A stretch of DNA of 64,000 nt from Leptospiraceae bacterium (lineage in GTDB: Bacteria; Spirochaetota; Leptospiria; Leptospirales; Leptospiraceae): NCBI GenBank assembly GCA_016708435.1, contig JADJFV010000008.1, positions 1-64,000 of the forward strand. The letters are read 5' to 3'. This document shows, piece by piece, positions 27,601 through 35,893 of this stretch. A model generated the notes under the pieces. It was not told where the DNA came from. It saw only the letters and a list, made by a program, of their open reading frames with translations, and searched no databases. Each line of letters starts with the position of its first letter. Within the stretch, counting starts at the first letter, position 1. The position numbers and the translations under genes are program-made.

Positions 27601-30008
27601 TCTCCTAGTAAATATTTACATTCTCCTAATCCTTTAAATAAATTGTAACTTAATTCATAATAATTGTCTTTCCAGATATCAGTTCCCAACAAGTCTTTGC
27701 AAATAGAAAAATAATATACTGCTGTTTCATAAACGGATGAATCTTTTGCAATTTTTCCAGACTTATAATTTAGGTGAATTAAAATTTCTTTTTCTTCTTG
27801 TTGTAAGTATTGTTTTCCTTTATTCCAATGGTTTGTAATATTTAATACTTGATTTTCTCTTTCTTCTTCACTGGACTTAAAATAAAGTATTTTTCCTATT
27901 TGGTAATGATACAAACTTCTGTCTTCATCTGGAATAAGAGAATAAGCCGCTTGTTGAATTTTATCATGTTGAAATTTATACACAATATTTTCAGATGAAC
28001 TTTCATCAAAAAGAGCAAGGTATTTATAGTTATCACTTAAGGGAGTAATCAACTCTTCTGAAATAATAAACAATAAATTCCCGACTAAATCATTTTTTTT
28101 AATCTCTGTGATTACTGATAAAGACATTAAATCAAATTCATTTCCAATGCAGGAAGCAGCTTTCAATATTGATTTTAAGTGATTTGGTAATTGATGAATT
28201 TTTTTTAGCATTAAATCCAAAACATTATCAGATATTTCTAGCTTAAGGATATTCATCATATCCCATTTCCAGCGGCCTATTTGCGAATCAAAAGATATTA
28301 GATCGTCATGATATAATTTTAAAAGAAACTGATTTAGAAAAAAAGGATTCCCATCTGTTTTTGAATGCAATAGATTTGCCAAATCTTTACAACTTTCAAA
28401 GGATGTATGTAGGGTTTCAGAAACCAAGCTGACTACTGATTGTAAATCCAAAGATTTTATTGTAAGGGTTAATAGTTGTTTGCCGATCTCATTTTGTATT
28501 GAGGTTAATGTTCGAACAAAAGAGTGAGCTTCATCTACTTCATTGGATCGATAGGCGCATAGTATTAGAATATGAGAGGTATAATTTTCAGTTACTATCT
28601 TATGTAATATTTTTTGACTTCCGCTATCTGACCACTGCCAATCATCTAAGAAAAGAATCAGTGGATTTTCCTTAGAACAAAATACACTTACTAAACTTAG
28701 AAATGTATGATAGAAACGGTTCTGAGCTTCTTCTGGTGATAACTCATCAATAACCGGTATATCATTTAGAATTTGTTTTAACCTTGGAAAAAATTCTAGC
28801 AGCAAAGAAGCATTATTCCCTATTTTTTCTGAAATCTTTTTTCTCCAGCGAATTAGGTTTTCTTCTTTTTCTGCTAGGATATATTCAAAGGCATCGCTAA
28901 AAGCTTGTATGAATGGAAGATAAGGAGTGTTTTGTTTTAGTTGATCAAATTTACCAGTAAGAAATAAACCTTTGGTTTGTGTTAAATTATTATGTAATTC
29001 TTTGACTAATGAAGTTTTGCCTATACCCGAGTATCCGTTAATCAACAATACTTCATTAGATCCCTGACATGCTTTTTGAAAAGAATCAACTAATATTTGT
29101 AATTCTTTTTCTCTTCCATATAGTTTTTGAGGAATTGATAATTTCTCGGAAATATCGTTCATTCCAATTGTAAAACTGAATTCAGAAATATTTGTAAGAT
29201 TATTTAGGCATTGAGTTAAATCAAATTGTAGTCCTTGTATTGTCGCATAACGTTCCTCTGCATTTTTCGATAATAGTTTCATTACAATGTCTGAAATTAT
29301 TCTTGGAACTTGTGATTTTTTATCTATTGGTGGAATAGGAGTTTTAGTAATATGATAATAGACCATTTCCATTGTATCTAGAGAGTAAAATGGTAGTTTG
29401 CCTGTAAGCATTTCATAGAAAGTAACACCTAATGAATATAAATCCGAACGTGAGTCTAAAGCTCGATTCATTCTACCTGTCTGCTCTGGTGAAATGTAAT
29501 TTATAGTGCCCTCCATTCTATCAACGGATTGGAGTCTTTTATTTTCTTTAGGAATACTCGATGCAATATCAAAATCAGTTATCTTTAATTCTTTTGTAAC
29601 AGGATTAATTAGAATATTCTTGGGGTTAATATCTTTGTGAATAATATTTTTGCTATGAATCACCTTGATTGATTCACATATCTTGATGGCAATAGATAAG
29701 AAATCTTTTATATCCGTCGGATACTTACTATTATACTCTTTTAGAGAAATTGCATTAAAGTCTTCAATTACAATGTAGTATGCATTATTATACTTTTCCA
29801 ATGTATAATATTTAATGACATGCGGTGAATCAAATAAGGAGGCAATTTCAAATTCTAATTTGTATCTTCCAATGTCTACTGGGGAAGGGTATTCAGAATT
29901 TAATAATTTTATTATCTTGTAGCCTGATTCATTTTTAGCTCGAAAGACAATAGATTTGGAACTCTCGTAAAGTGTTTCCTCTATAGTGAAATTAGCAATC
30001 GTCAGCAT
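24660..30008 (-). CDS. Giant Ser/Thr kinase - AAA ATPase - GAF - adenylate cyclase protein
   Basis: The 1782-residue protein begins with a protein kinase domain (about 5-270; catalytic loop HKDINPKN at 124-131). The metal loop reads DFD (145-147) instead of DFG. An ATPase module follows at YGREKEL (297-303) with P-loop GYSGIGKT (325-332) and a Walker B-like LILFLDDWQWSD. Next come about 600 residues of TPR-like helices, a GAF domain (about 1340-1490), and a class III cyclase domain (MTIMFCDIRAFTGLSE to YIDKYIGDAIMALF). The order matches hybrid kinase-cyclases known from cyanobacteria and spirochaetes. It is cytosolic with no membrane segment. It probably joins a phospho-signal to cAMP. The DFD change may lower kinase activity. 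Confidence 0.93.
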   Translation of the reverse strand: MLTIANFTIEETLYESSKSIVFRAKNESGYKIIKLLNSEYPSPVDIGRYKLEFEIASLFDSPHVIKYYTLEKYNNAYYIVIEDFNAISLKEYNSKYPTDIKDFLSIAIKICESIKVIHSKNIIHKDINPKNILINPVTKELKITDFDIASSIPKENKRLQSVDRMEGTINYISPEQTGRMNRALDSRSDLYSLGVTFYEMLTGKLPFYSLDTMEMVYYHITKTPIPPIDKKSQVPRIISDIVMKLLSKNAEERYATIQGLQFDLTQCLNNLTNISEFSFTIGMNDISEKLSIPQKLYGREKELQILVDSFQKACQGSNEVLLINGYSGIGKTSLVKELHNNLTQTKGLFLTGKFDQLKQNTPYLPFIQAFSDAFEYILAEKEENLIRWRKKISEKIGNNASLLLEFFPRLKQILNDIPVIDELSPEEAQNRFYHTFLSLVSVFCSKENPLILFLDDWQWSDSGSQKILHKIVTENYTSHILILCAYRSNEVDEAHSFVRTLTSIQNEIGKQLLTLTIKSLDLQSVVSLVSETLHTSFESCKDLANLLHSKTDGNPFFLNQFLLKLYHDDLISFDSQIGRWKWDMMNILKLEISDNVLDLMLKKIHQLPNHLKSILKAASCIGNEFDLMSLSVITEIKKNDLVGNLLFIISEELITPLSDNYKYLALFDESSSENIVYKFQHDKIQQAAYSLIPDEDRSLYHYQIGKILYFKSSEEERENQVLNITNHWNKGKQYLQQEEKEILIHLNYKSGKIAKDSSVYETAVYYFSICKDLLGTDIWKDNYYELSYNLFKGLGECKYLLGELESSEQYLNKAIQNSRTVEEKIQIHYLNILFYTGQDKMKEAIESGLKALQLCGVNIPYSPSVFSLLLYLYKVNKFRKKYTEDELVKRPVSQNTRNENIIRLVVTITNPAYLLGKDFLYSVATLSGSYYSLRYGHSMASVYAYSTTSVIIAHGLGNIEEGYKLSLFAIKLCDQYGDKEFKGKILFAHSCIIMHWKEHIKKTIPLAIEAMNRSLDAGDFTFACYSAIRIVAQMYTLGVPLPIVLAEAEKYKLVIYRTRFRAMIYNIDLLIQIMKTISGLTPDKFYFNEGNFEEDKMLAVFQKSNYRSGFCIYNIYKCQAYYLYGDYKAAIKYAKEANRDLKSILGLVDVVEFTFYYTLSLISFSESRKLSVIDKVTILRNIRKLKSWAEKSKENYTCKYMLVQAEYYHLKDNTKGAIKYYQNAIQSARENGFLPIEALASEKAGNFYYSQGIPDLAANYLHTAEYLYRQWGAIPKAEHLKEKYSDFLLKEKSVFRTVSNETSSSSLKSTTSQDGTSRISAELDLLTVIKASQSISGEIILEKLIDRVLKICIENAGAEKVLLFLLKDEKLYLRAGMIGNSEHIDTSQSERADIENYSSSIIYYVLRTEQDVILDDTSQERKFQNDEYVANSQLKSILCIPLKNQGKIIAVLYMENNKIAGAFTQKRVELLQTISSQAAIAIENARLYSETIELNQAYKRFVPEQFLDLLGKGKITSIHLGDQVQKEMTIMFCDIRAFTGLSEAMTPQENFNFLNSYLRRVSPMIRNNNRYIDKYIGDAIMALFAKEPEDGLRASIDMQMEIREYNKHRIKSNYDPISIGIGLHTGVLMLGTIGDEDRMEGTVISDAVNLASRVESLSKIYGSSILITDSVFQKITDPDKYYYRVLDRVVVKGKRESVQVIEILNGQPDYKLELFMNTKQYFEMAINAYLMKEFQSAKSMFEKVLENNKGDVAAKLYLKRADYYMEHGVPIDWEGVEVMDHK

Positions 30009-30207
30009 TTATTATTTATCTTGTAGGATGATTAGAGACATGCTTTTTTATATTTGTTACAATTCTAAACAATAAAACATTGGCTCTTTTTAATTTTCTT
30101 TTTTTTATGAATACCTGTCAACAAACTTTACGTTTTAGAGAGCCTTATCTCAAATCACAATAACCTCGCATCTTATTTTATCAGTTCAAATAAGAAGGAT
30201 AGATTTT

Positions 30208-31401
30208 TTACTTATCCAATAAATTTTCCAGCATGAATCTAATTTCATTTCCGCCCATGATCTTTCCAATTTCTTCCTCCGTAAATCCTTTTTGGATCAA
30301 TGCATCTGTAATTAAAACTAGACCTGTAGTATCAAAGGGTGCTTTTATTCCTCCATCAAAATCAGAACCCAAGGCGATGTGGCTTATACCGATTAGATTC
30401 GCAGTGTATTGAATAGAATTTGCAATTGCTGCTGCATCTTTTCCACAGGTTGCCGTTTCCCAGAATCCGATTCCGATTAAACCACCGTTAGCCGCTATTG
30501 CTTTTAATTGGGAATCACTTAAATTTCGGTTGTTATTACAAGTTCCTTTTACACCGGTATGAGAAACAACTACAGGACGTTTTACTAATTTTAGTATATC
30601 GTCTATTGTTTGTTTGGATGCATGAGCTAAATCTACGATCATACCTTTTTCTTCCATTCGACGAATCATTTCTTTGCCGTTATCCGTTAGCCCCCCTTTC
30701 TTAATGCCATGAGCAGAGCCACCCATTTCAGTATCAAAGAAATGAGTAGGAGCCATCATACGGTAACCTGCGGCAAACAATACATCTACGTTAGCAGGAT
30801 TTCCTTCCAATACCTGTGCGCCTTCTAGAGCCAGTAATCCTGATACAATATTTTTCTCTTGTTTCTTTCGTTCGAGAAAATAAATCAAATCGCTCTTTGA
30901 CTCAATGAGAACAAATACGCCTTTGGAGTTTTTGGACATTTCTTTTAATCGAGAAGCCTGGTAGAGTGCTCTTTCTTTTAAACTATTCCATGTTTTGACA
31001 GGCCATCGATTTGCGATAGCCAGGAAAATGATATTATCTGTCTTATCATCGTTTTGCTCTATGTTTAAATTGCGCGGTGTTTTACTCACAACAGCGAATA
31101 CTTGTAAAAAAACATTTCCTTCTATTAAGCGGGGAATGTCTGTATGCCCCAGACTGCTTCTTACGAGTAAGTCTCGCCCCCAGAGAAGTGAGTCTGCATG
31201 AAGGTCTGCTGCTTGCAATGTTTTGTGAAGCTCTATCGCTTTTTGAGAAGCTTTGTAGGGAGGAGATTGAATCAAAGCATTTGCTTTTTTTTCAATGATT
31301 GCAGTCCCAATAAAAAAGAAAAAACACAAAGTTAAAATCATTAGGACTAGAAATGATTTTATGAAAAGGGTCGCAGTAGATTTTATAGATAGTTTATTCA
31401 T
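30208..31401 (-). CDS. Membrane dipeptidase (M19, renal dipeptidase family)
   Basis: The 397-residue protein has an N-terminal membrane anchor (about residues 12-35) followed by the M19 barrel. The metal site starts at ADLHADSLLW (H68, D70), continues with EGAQVL and the two-His region near VVSHTGVKGTCNNNRNLSD, and ends with IALGSDFDGG. These zinc enzymes hydrolyse dipeptides, including some with D-residues, and here would act in the periplasm. It stands between two large signalling genes, with no peptide transporter nearby. Confidence 0.93.
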   Translation of the reverse strand: MNKLSIKSTATLFIKSFLVLMILTLCFFFFIGTAIIEKKANALIQSPPYKASQKAIELHKTLQAADLHADSLLWGRDLLVRSSLGHTDIPRLIEGNVFLQVFAVVSKTPRNLNIEQNDDKTDNIIFLAIANRWPVKTWNSLKERALYQASRLKEMSKNSKGVFVLIESKSDLIYFLERKKQEKNIVSGLLALEGAQVLEGNPANVDVLFAAGYRMMAPTHFFDTEMGGSAHGIKKGGLTDNGKEMIRRMEEKGMIVDLAHASKQTIDDILKLVKRPVVVSHTGVKGTCNNNRNLSDSQLKAIAANGGLIGIGFWETATCGKDAAAIANSIQYTANLIGISHIALGSDFDGGIKAPFDTTGLVLITDALIQKGFTEEEIGKIMGGNEIRFMLENLLDK

Positions 31402-31521
31402 AAAAATATTCAGGCGGGACTCTTGGCATTGCGACGAAGTGTATACTTTAATTCTCGTTTTTGTCTCAGCATGGCTATCGAATTCTGGTTTCTTTTTCGG
31501 GTTCGTGGCTCTTTACAGGTT

Positions 31522-31541
31522 AAACCCGTGGGGGTTTTTTT
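31522..31541 (+). terminator. Possible plus-strand intrinsic terminator
   Basis: AAACCC, a GTGG loop and GGGTTT are followed by four more T residues. The form is that of an intrinsic terminator, but both flanking genes are on the minus strand. It would stop only antisense transcription or be a relic. Confidence 0.3.
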
Positions 31542-31578
31542 GCGCCTTTCTTATGTGTTTAGATCTTAAATAATTCTG

Positions 31579-34080
31579 CTAATCTTCTAAAAGAAAAATC
31601 TTAGTAAACGCTTTTTCTCTACCGCCGTCGGGAATTAAGCCTGCAAGGTATTTTGCTCTTTCGATATTTTTCAACCTGAAATAACAATGAGCTAGGTTTA
31701 CTAGATTGCGAATATGTTCTGGTTCTCTCAGTCGAACTCTCTCTCCGAATTTAATAGCTTCCTTAAACCTTTGGAGTTTTTTGTATGCGTAAGAAATTAG
31801 AAAAATACTTTCTGTGTCAGATGGATTAAAATTTAAATAATCTTCTGCTACTACAATAGCCTGTTGGTATTCTTTTACTTGAATCAAGGTTTTAATTCTT
31901 TTATGATCTGCTTCTCTATTGGTTAATGGCTCTTTGCCTGTAAATTGAATGCTCATCAGAGACAAATCGTCAGTAATCTCTCCTGTCTTATAAAGTAAGT
32001 CTACGATTTTGTTTATATCAGCTTTAGATTTTTCTACTGTGCCTAAAAATAGATTCTGGTCGTAGTTTAGTTTTTTCTCTCCCGTTTTTTCATCTAGAAT
32101 TAGAATGTCATCTCTTCCATCAGAACCATTTACAACAATATCACCATCTTTCATTTGAAATGTTTTTACGTGAATATAACTCTGTGTAATTTCTGTTCCT
32201 AATTTTCGAAAGATAAAATCTTCATCAATGAAACTCGCTTTTCCATCTCGATAAAGAACACTTACAGGATGCTCTGCATTGATAAAATACATAAGACCGG
32301 TTTGATTGTCTATTAAACCCATTACAATAGAAACAAGCATTGAGCCCTGGAAGCTTTCAAAAACTTTATGAAGTTCAATAAAAGAATCTTTCAACCATTT
32401 TTCAGGATATTCTTCTTGCACTGTTTTACTGAGTCTTGTTCTTTCTAGAATGGAATCAAACACAGAGCCAGTCACCAGCGCACCGCCGGCACCCTGCATA
32501 GATTTCCCCATTGCATCAGCATTGAAGAAAACTGTCATATCGCGGTTACACAGTGTTAAACTCTCTGCGCGACAGAGATCTCCTCCTAAATCGGAGACTT
32601 TATTTTTAAATTCAAAAGTCTTTTTTTGTTTTACAATAAAATCAATTAGAACCTGGTTTTTATCTGCATGATTGCGACCGAGAGGTTTAATCAAGAGAGA
32701 GGTCAAAAAATAATCTCCATCTTGCGACATTTTTATTTTTTTTACATCTGCTAGACTCTGGCTTAATTCTTCTGTGCGGAGTGCTACTTTTCTTTCGAGG
32801 CTTTCGTTGAGCTCTTCTACTTCTTCGTTGAGTCTCACAAATCGGTTTGCTAGAATGATTGCAAGGCTTAGAATGAAAAAAATAAAAGCATACCCTACGA
32901 CTCTAGGAGTAACAAGAATTCCTCTACTACTTAACATATCCACAATAGACGCCGCAATGACTATGATTGCACCGGCTAATATGAATATTGCGTCCTTATT
33001 CTTTTCTCTAATTTGGTTTATTAGATAGTAGATTAGCATTCCAATATAAATCACCCAGATTGGTTGCACTATCATTGTATTGATAAAATCATAATGGCGC
33101 ACATTTAAAACAAAAAGCACATAAAGAAAAGAAGCTAAGATGATAAAGTCCATTGCCTTTAATACAGAGTTCCATTTGTATTTAAAATAGACACGAATGA
33201 AATGAGCAAAGATTGGTATTAGGATATTTAAAATTAGGTATTCAATTTTTTTTAAGTATACAAAGTCTATTCCTATATCATACTTAATTTGGTTTCTTAA
33301 AAATTGATAGGCAACGAGTAGGATAGTGAAAGCGGCAAATAGTAAGTTTTCTCTTTCCTTTTGTCTACGAAGGTATAAGAATAAAAAATAAAATCCAACT
33401 GTTATATAAACCATTAAAAGTAAAAGTTTTATATATTCATCCCCATAAAAATGTTTCTCCATAATTTTTGTGGGACCTATTTCTGTTTTATCTTGATCGA
33501 TGCCAATATAGCCTTCAAAGTATTCTTCTGCTTGAATTAGAATTAGATTTTCTTTTCCTTTTCGGATTAGACTAGAAGGGATTTCGTAGATGCGAACTTT
33601 ATCATAGGCTCTTGGTTGCGAGCTTCCAAATTCTCCTGTCTCGCCAATTAACACTCCATTGAAATAAGTTTTATCTCTATCACTGATAGTGCCAAGACGA
33701 ATTGAAATTGAGTTTGCTGAAAAATTTTCTGGTAAGAGGATACTTTTCATTAGCCAGATTCTATGGATGTCTGGCTTGCCCTGTTCTATTTTATTATAAT
33801 TGGAAGGAATTTTATATTCTATCCAGGAATTTGAATTTGTTCCATAGTCAAAATACTTTGTCGTAAACTCAGTAGGATTTATTTCTTCTGTCGATAAATA
33901 CCATTTCGAATTTGCATTTGAATCTAAACTCGTAATTTCATCTAAAGATTTTATAATCTGAAAAGAATTAAGACTCTGGCTTTGTGCGTATACTTGCGTT
34001 AAAGAAGAAAATAAAAATAGAATTGTAATTAAATATTTCCCGATTCGAGATTGATTCCAGCATTGAATTCTGTTTTTCAT
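31579..34080 (-). CDS. 7TM receptor with SpoIIE/PP2C phosphatase and TPR domain
   Basis: I chose the ATG at 34080 because AAGGA lies about ten bases upstream and a signal peptide follows (MKNRIQCWNQSRIGKYLITI...). It codes for 833 residues. An extracytoplasmic galactose-binding-like domain (about 25-185) and seven membrane helices (about 195-400) make a 7TMR-DISM type receptor. A short coiled coil, a SpoIIE-type PP2C domain (about 450-690, FNADAMGKSMQGAGGAL and GSDGRDDI) and C-terminal TPR helices follow. Such phosphatases usually dephosphorylate STAS antagonists, so the protein probably couples an outside ligand to partner switching. Confidence 0.9.
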   Translation of the reverse strand: MKNRIQCWNQSRIGKYLITILFLFSSLTQVYAQSQSLNSFQIIKSLDEITSLDSNANSKWYLSTEEINPTEFTTKYFDYGTNSNSWIEYKIPSNYNKIEQGKPDIHRIWLMKSILLPENFSANSISIRLGTISDRDKTYFNGVLIGETGEFGSSQPRAYDKVRIYEIPSSLIRKGKENLILIQAEEYFEGYIGIDQDKTEIGPTKIMEKHFYGDEYIKLLLLMVYITVGFYFLFLYLRRQKERENLLFAAFTILLVAYQFLRNQIKYDIGIDFVYLKKIEYLILNILIPIFAHFIRVYFKYKWNSVLKAMDFIILASFLYVLFVLNVRHYDFINTMIVQPIWVIYIGMLIYYLINQIREKNKDAIFILAGAIIVIAASIVDMLSSRGILVTPRVVGYAFIFFILSLAIILANRFVRLNEEVEELNESLERKVALRTEELSQSLADVKKIKMSQDGDYFLTSLLIKPLGRNHADKNQVLIDFIVKQKKTFEFKNKVSDLGGDLCRAESLTLCNRDMTVFFNADAMGKSMQGAGGALVTGSVFDSILERTRLSKTVQEEYPEKWLKDSFIELHKVFESFQGSMLVSIVMGLIDNQTGLMYFINAEHPVSVLYRDGKASFIDEDFIFRKLGTEITQSYIHVKTFQMKDGDIVVNGSDGRDDILILDEKTGEKKLNYDQNLFLGTVEKSKADINKIVDLLYKTGEITDDLSLMSIQFTGKEPLTNREADHKRIKTLIQVKEYQQAIVVAEDYLNFNPSDTESIFLISYAYKKLQRFKEAIKFGERVRLREPEHIRNLVNLAHCYFRLKNIERAKYLAGLIPDGGREKAFTKIFLLED

Positions 34081-34228
34081 ATTTCGACCATCCTTTTCTA
34101 TTGCACTTAGCCCAAAGAGACTAAATCCACCCATTGTTCTAAATAAATAAGTATATGAATCCGTTTCAAACAAATTACAAGAACATTTTATTTGAAATGA
34201 GAATTAAGAGTCCTTTTGCCTTCCTTTG

Positions 34229-34340
34229 CACCTCCTTGCAGTCCATGTTGCAGTTCTTGTTGCGGTTCAAGTATACTGACAAAACATTGCGGATAATGAA
34301 GAACTGCTACCTGAACCGCAACTTGAACTGCAAGGAGGTG
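34229..34340. repeat. Dodecamer-unit palindromic repeat element, copy 2 (well preserved)
   Basis: The element is bounded by a perfect 14-bp terminal inverted repeat, CACCTCCTTGCAGT (34229-34242) and ACTGCAAGGAGGTG (34327-34340). The left arm is three 12-nt units: GCAGTCCATGTT, GCAGTTCTTGTT, GCGGTTCAAGTA. The right arm has three inverted units: GAACTGCTACCT, GAACCGCAACTT, GAACTGCAAGGA. The centre is about 25 nt and AT-rich. A diverged copy is at 4446-4552. No coding frame is convincing. It could be a non-autonomous mobile element or a structured RNA. Confidence 0.7.
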
Positions 34341-34426
34341 TATATTTAATACGAAGGAAGTCAAAATTTAACTTGAAGATTGGTTCTACTATGGATAATG
34401 GCATTCATCCAGATGGCTTTGTCTGG

Positions 34427-34482
34427 GCTTTGACAGGATCAACAGAAAACATATCATCCTGTTAATCTTGTTAATCCTGTCT
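34427..34482. repeat. Intergenic repeat of GACAGGAT / ATCCTGTTAATC type
   Basis: GACAGGATCAACAG (from about 34431) is followed by CATCCTGTTAATCTTGTTAA and TCCTGTC, which is its extended inverted relative built on an ATCCTGTTA motif. It resembles intergenic repeats that I remember from many environmental bacterial genomes. It sits 50-100 nt upstream of the beta-propeller lipoprotein gene. Confidence 0.45.
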
Positions 34483-34595
34483 AAAATATACGGCACAATG
34501 AAATTTGCTTTAGGACTTAGTAAATGGCAATGATGAATATTATAAAAATAGCAAAGATAAAATCGATCTTCCCATTCATCAAAACGACTTTGTCT

Positions 34596-35795
34596 ATGTA
34601 TCGCTTGGCAATCATCTGTGTTCATCTGTGTTCATCCGTGGTAATCTTTTCTTTCTCTTTTTGCAATGAAATCAAACGACCACCAATAGAGAGTATACTC
34701 CTAAATAGCCTCTTGGTTGTGCCGACAGCGGGACTAGAAAGAGTAGGGGTTGTGACAAGTGACTTTGGAACTAGCGGCAAATTTGCAGTAATCAATCCGG
34801 ATGCACAACTTTCAGTTCCGACTGTGGCTAATATACATTCTGATGCAGTAGCAAGATTCATTGATGGAAAAATATTTATCATCAATCGACTTAATAGGGA
34901 TAGTATTTTAATTTTAAATCCAGCAAATGGTTTTCTTCCAGAAGCGGAGTATTCTGTGGGTAAGGGAAATAATCCGCAGGATATAGTAAAGGTAAATGAG
35001 AATAAAGCCTATATCACACTTTATAACAGTAGAAATCTGCTCGTGGTAAATCCTTATTCCGGTGCATTCATTCGTAATATAGATATTGGAGCTTATGCGG
35101 AAAATACTTCGCTTGGTATAGCAGGAGCGGATGGAATTCCTGAAATGTCGCAGATGTATTTGGACGGAAGCTCCCTTTATATACAATTGCAAAGACTCGA
35201 TAGAAATGATCCTTCCGGAATTCCAACGCCTAATAGTGATTCACTACTACTCGAATTAAATGTGAATACAGACAGTGTTGTTAAAACTTATATATTTAAA
35301 TCTAGAAATCCCACAAGTCGAATTCAAAAGATTGCAATTGGAAGTGAATCCTTTCTAGCTATGTGTGTGCCTAATCGTTTAGGATTTATCAGTAAGCAAG
35401 ATGGGGGGATAATAGCATTTAGCCTTACAACAAAGACATTTAGAAATAATTTCCTTTATGCAGAGACAGATGCAGGCGGAGATATTCTGGGAATGCAAAT
35501 CAAAGACGAGAATGAAGGCTATGCTTCTGTATTAGATGCAAGTTTTAATAAATCCATTCAACAATTTAATCCAACCACAGGACAAAGAATAAAAACAATT
35601 CTAAATTTTCCCGCAAGCGCTGGAAATATTGCAGGACTCTTACTTACTAAATCAGGAAGACTTTATATGGGTGACGGATCTTTTTCTAGCCCCGGCGTTG
35701 TCATCTTCGATACCACCAAAGCGGATAAGCCTCGTTTAACTCAAGGCAATATCGACGTAGGACTTCGCCCTTTTGATTTAGTTGAGTTGCAGTAG
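34596..35795 (+). CDS. YncE-like beta-propeller lipoprotein with repeat-derived signal region
   Basis: From the ATG at 34596 the protein has about 399 residues. Its first 23 residues end in the lipobox-like FSFC, so the body is probably a lipid-anchored propeller. Repeated blade motifs occur, such as KFAVINPDAQ, SILILNPANG and NLLVVNPYSG. The DNA of the signal region is the repeat TGTGTTCATCTGTGTTCATC, a sequence common between genes. The frame continues upstream to 34524 without a good start. Function is probably ligand or surface binding. The exact start is uncertain. Confidence 0.75.
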   Translation: MYRLAIICVHLCSSVVIFSFSFCNEIKRPPIESILLNSLLVVPTAGLERVGVVTSDFGTSGKFAVINPDAQLSVPTVANIHSDAVARFIDGKIFIINRLNRDSILILNPANGFLPEAEYSVGKGNNPQDIVKVNENKAYITLYNSRNLLVVNPYSGAFIRNIDIGAYAENTSLGIAGADGIPEMSQMYLDGSSLYIQLQRLDRNDPSGIPTPNSDSLLLELNVNTDSVVKTYIFKSRNPTSRIQKIAIGSESFLAMCVPNRLGFISKQDGGIIAFSLTTKTFRNNFLYAETDAGGDILGMQIKDENEGYASVLDASFNKSIQQFNPTTGQRIKTILNFPASAGNIAGLLLTKSGRLYMGDGSFSSPGVVIFDTTKADKPRLTQGNIDVGLRPFDLVELQ

Positions 35796-35808
35796 ATAAA
35801 AAAAGTTA

Positions 35809-35838
35809 TTGACAATTTATTAGATTCGGAGATATTTA
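35809..35838 (+). promoter_or_regulatory. Candidate promoter for the 35894 cluster
   Basis: A perfect TTGACA (35809-35814) is followed after 18 nt by the weak -10 candidate TATTTA (35833-35838). It lies 60 nt upstream of the 35894 gene. The -35 is strong and the -10 poor, so this is tentative. Confidence 0.3.
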
Positions 35839-35893
35839 CTCTACTTTTTATGTGTCTATCATAGAGAGAATGAAATGAAAATGAGAACAAAAC

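Noticed and set aside
31295..31573. Plus-strand frame of 92 codons over the dipeptidase start
   Set aside because: It is antisense to a well-supported gene for a third of its length and has no recognisable domain.
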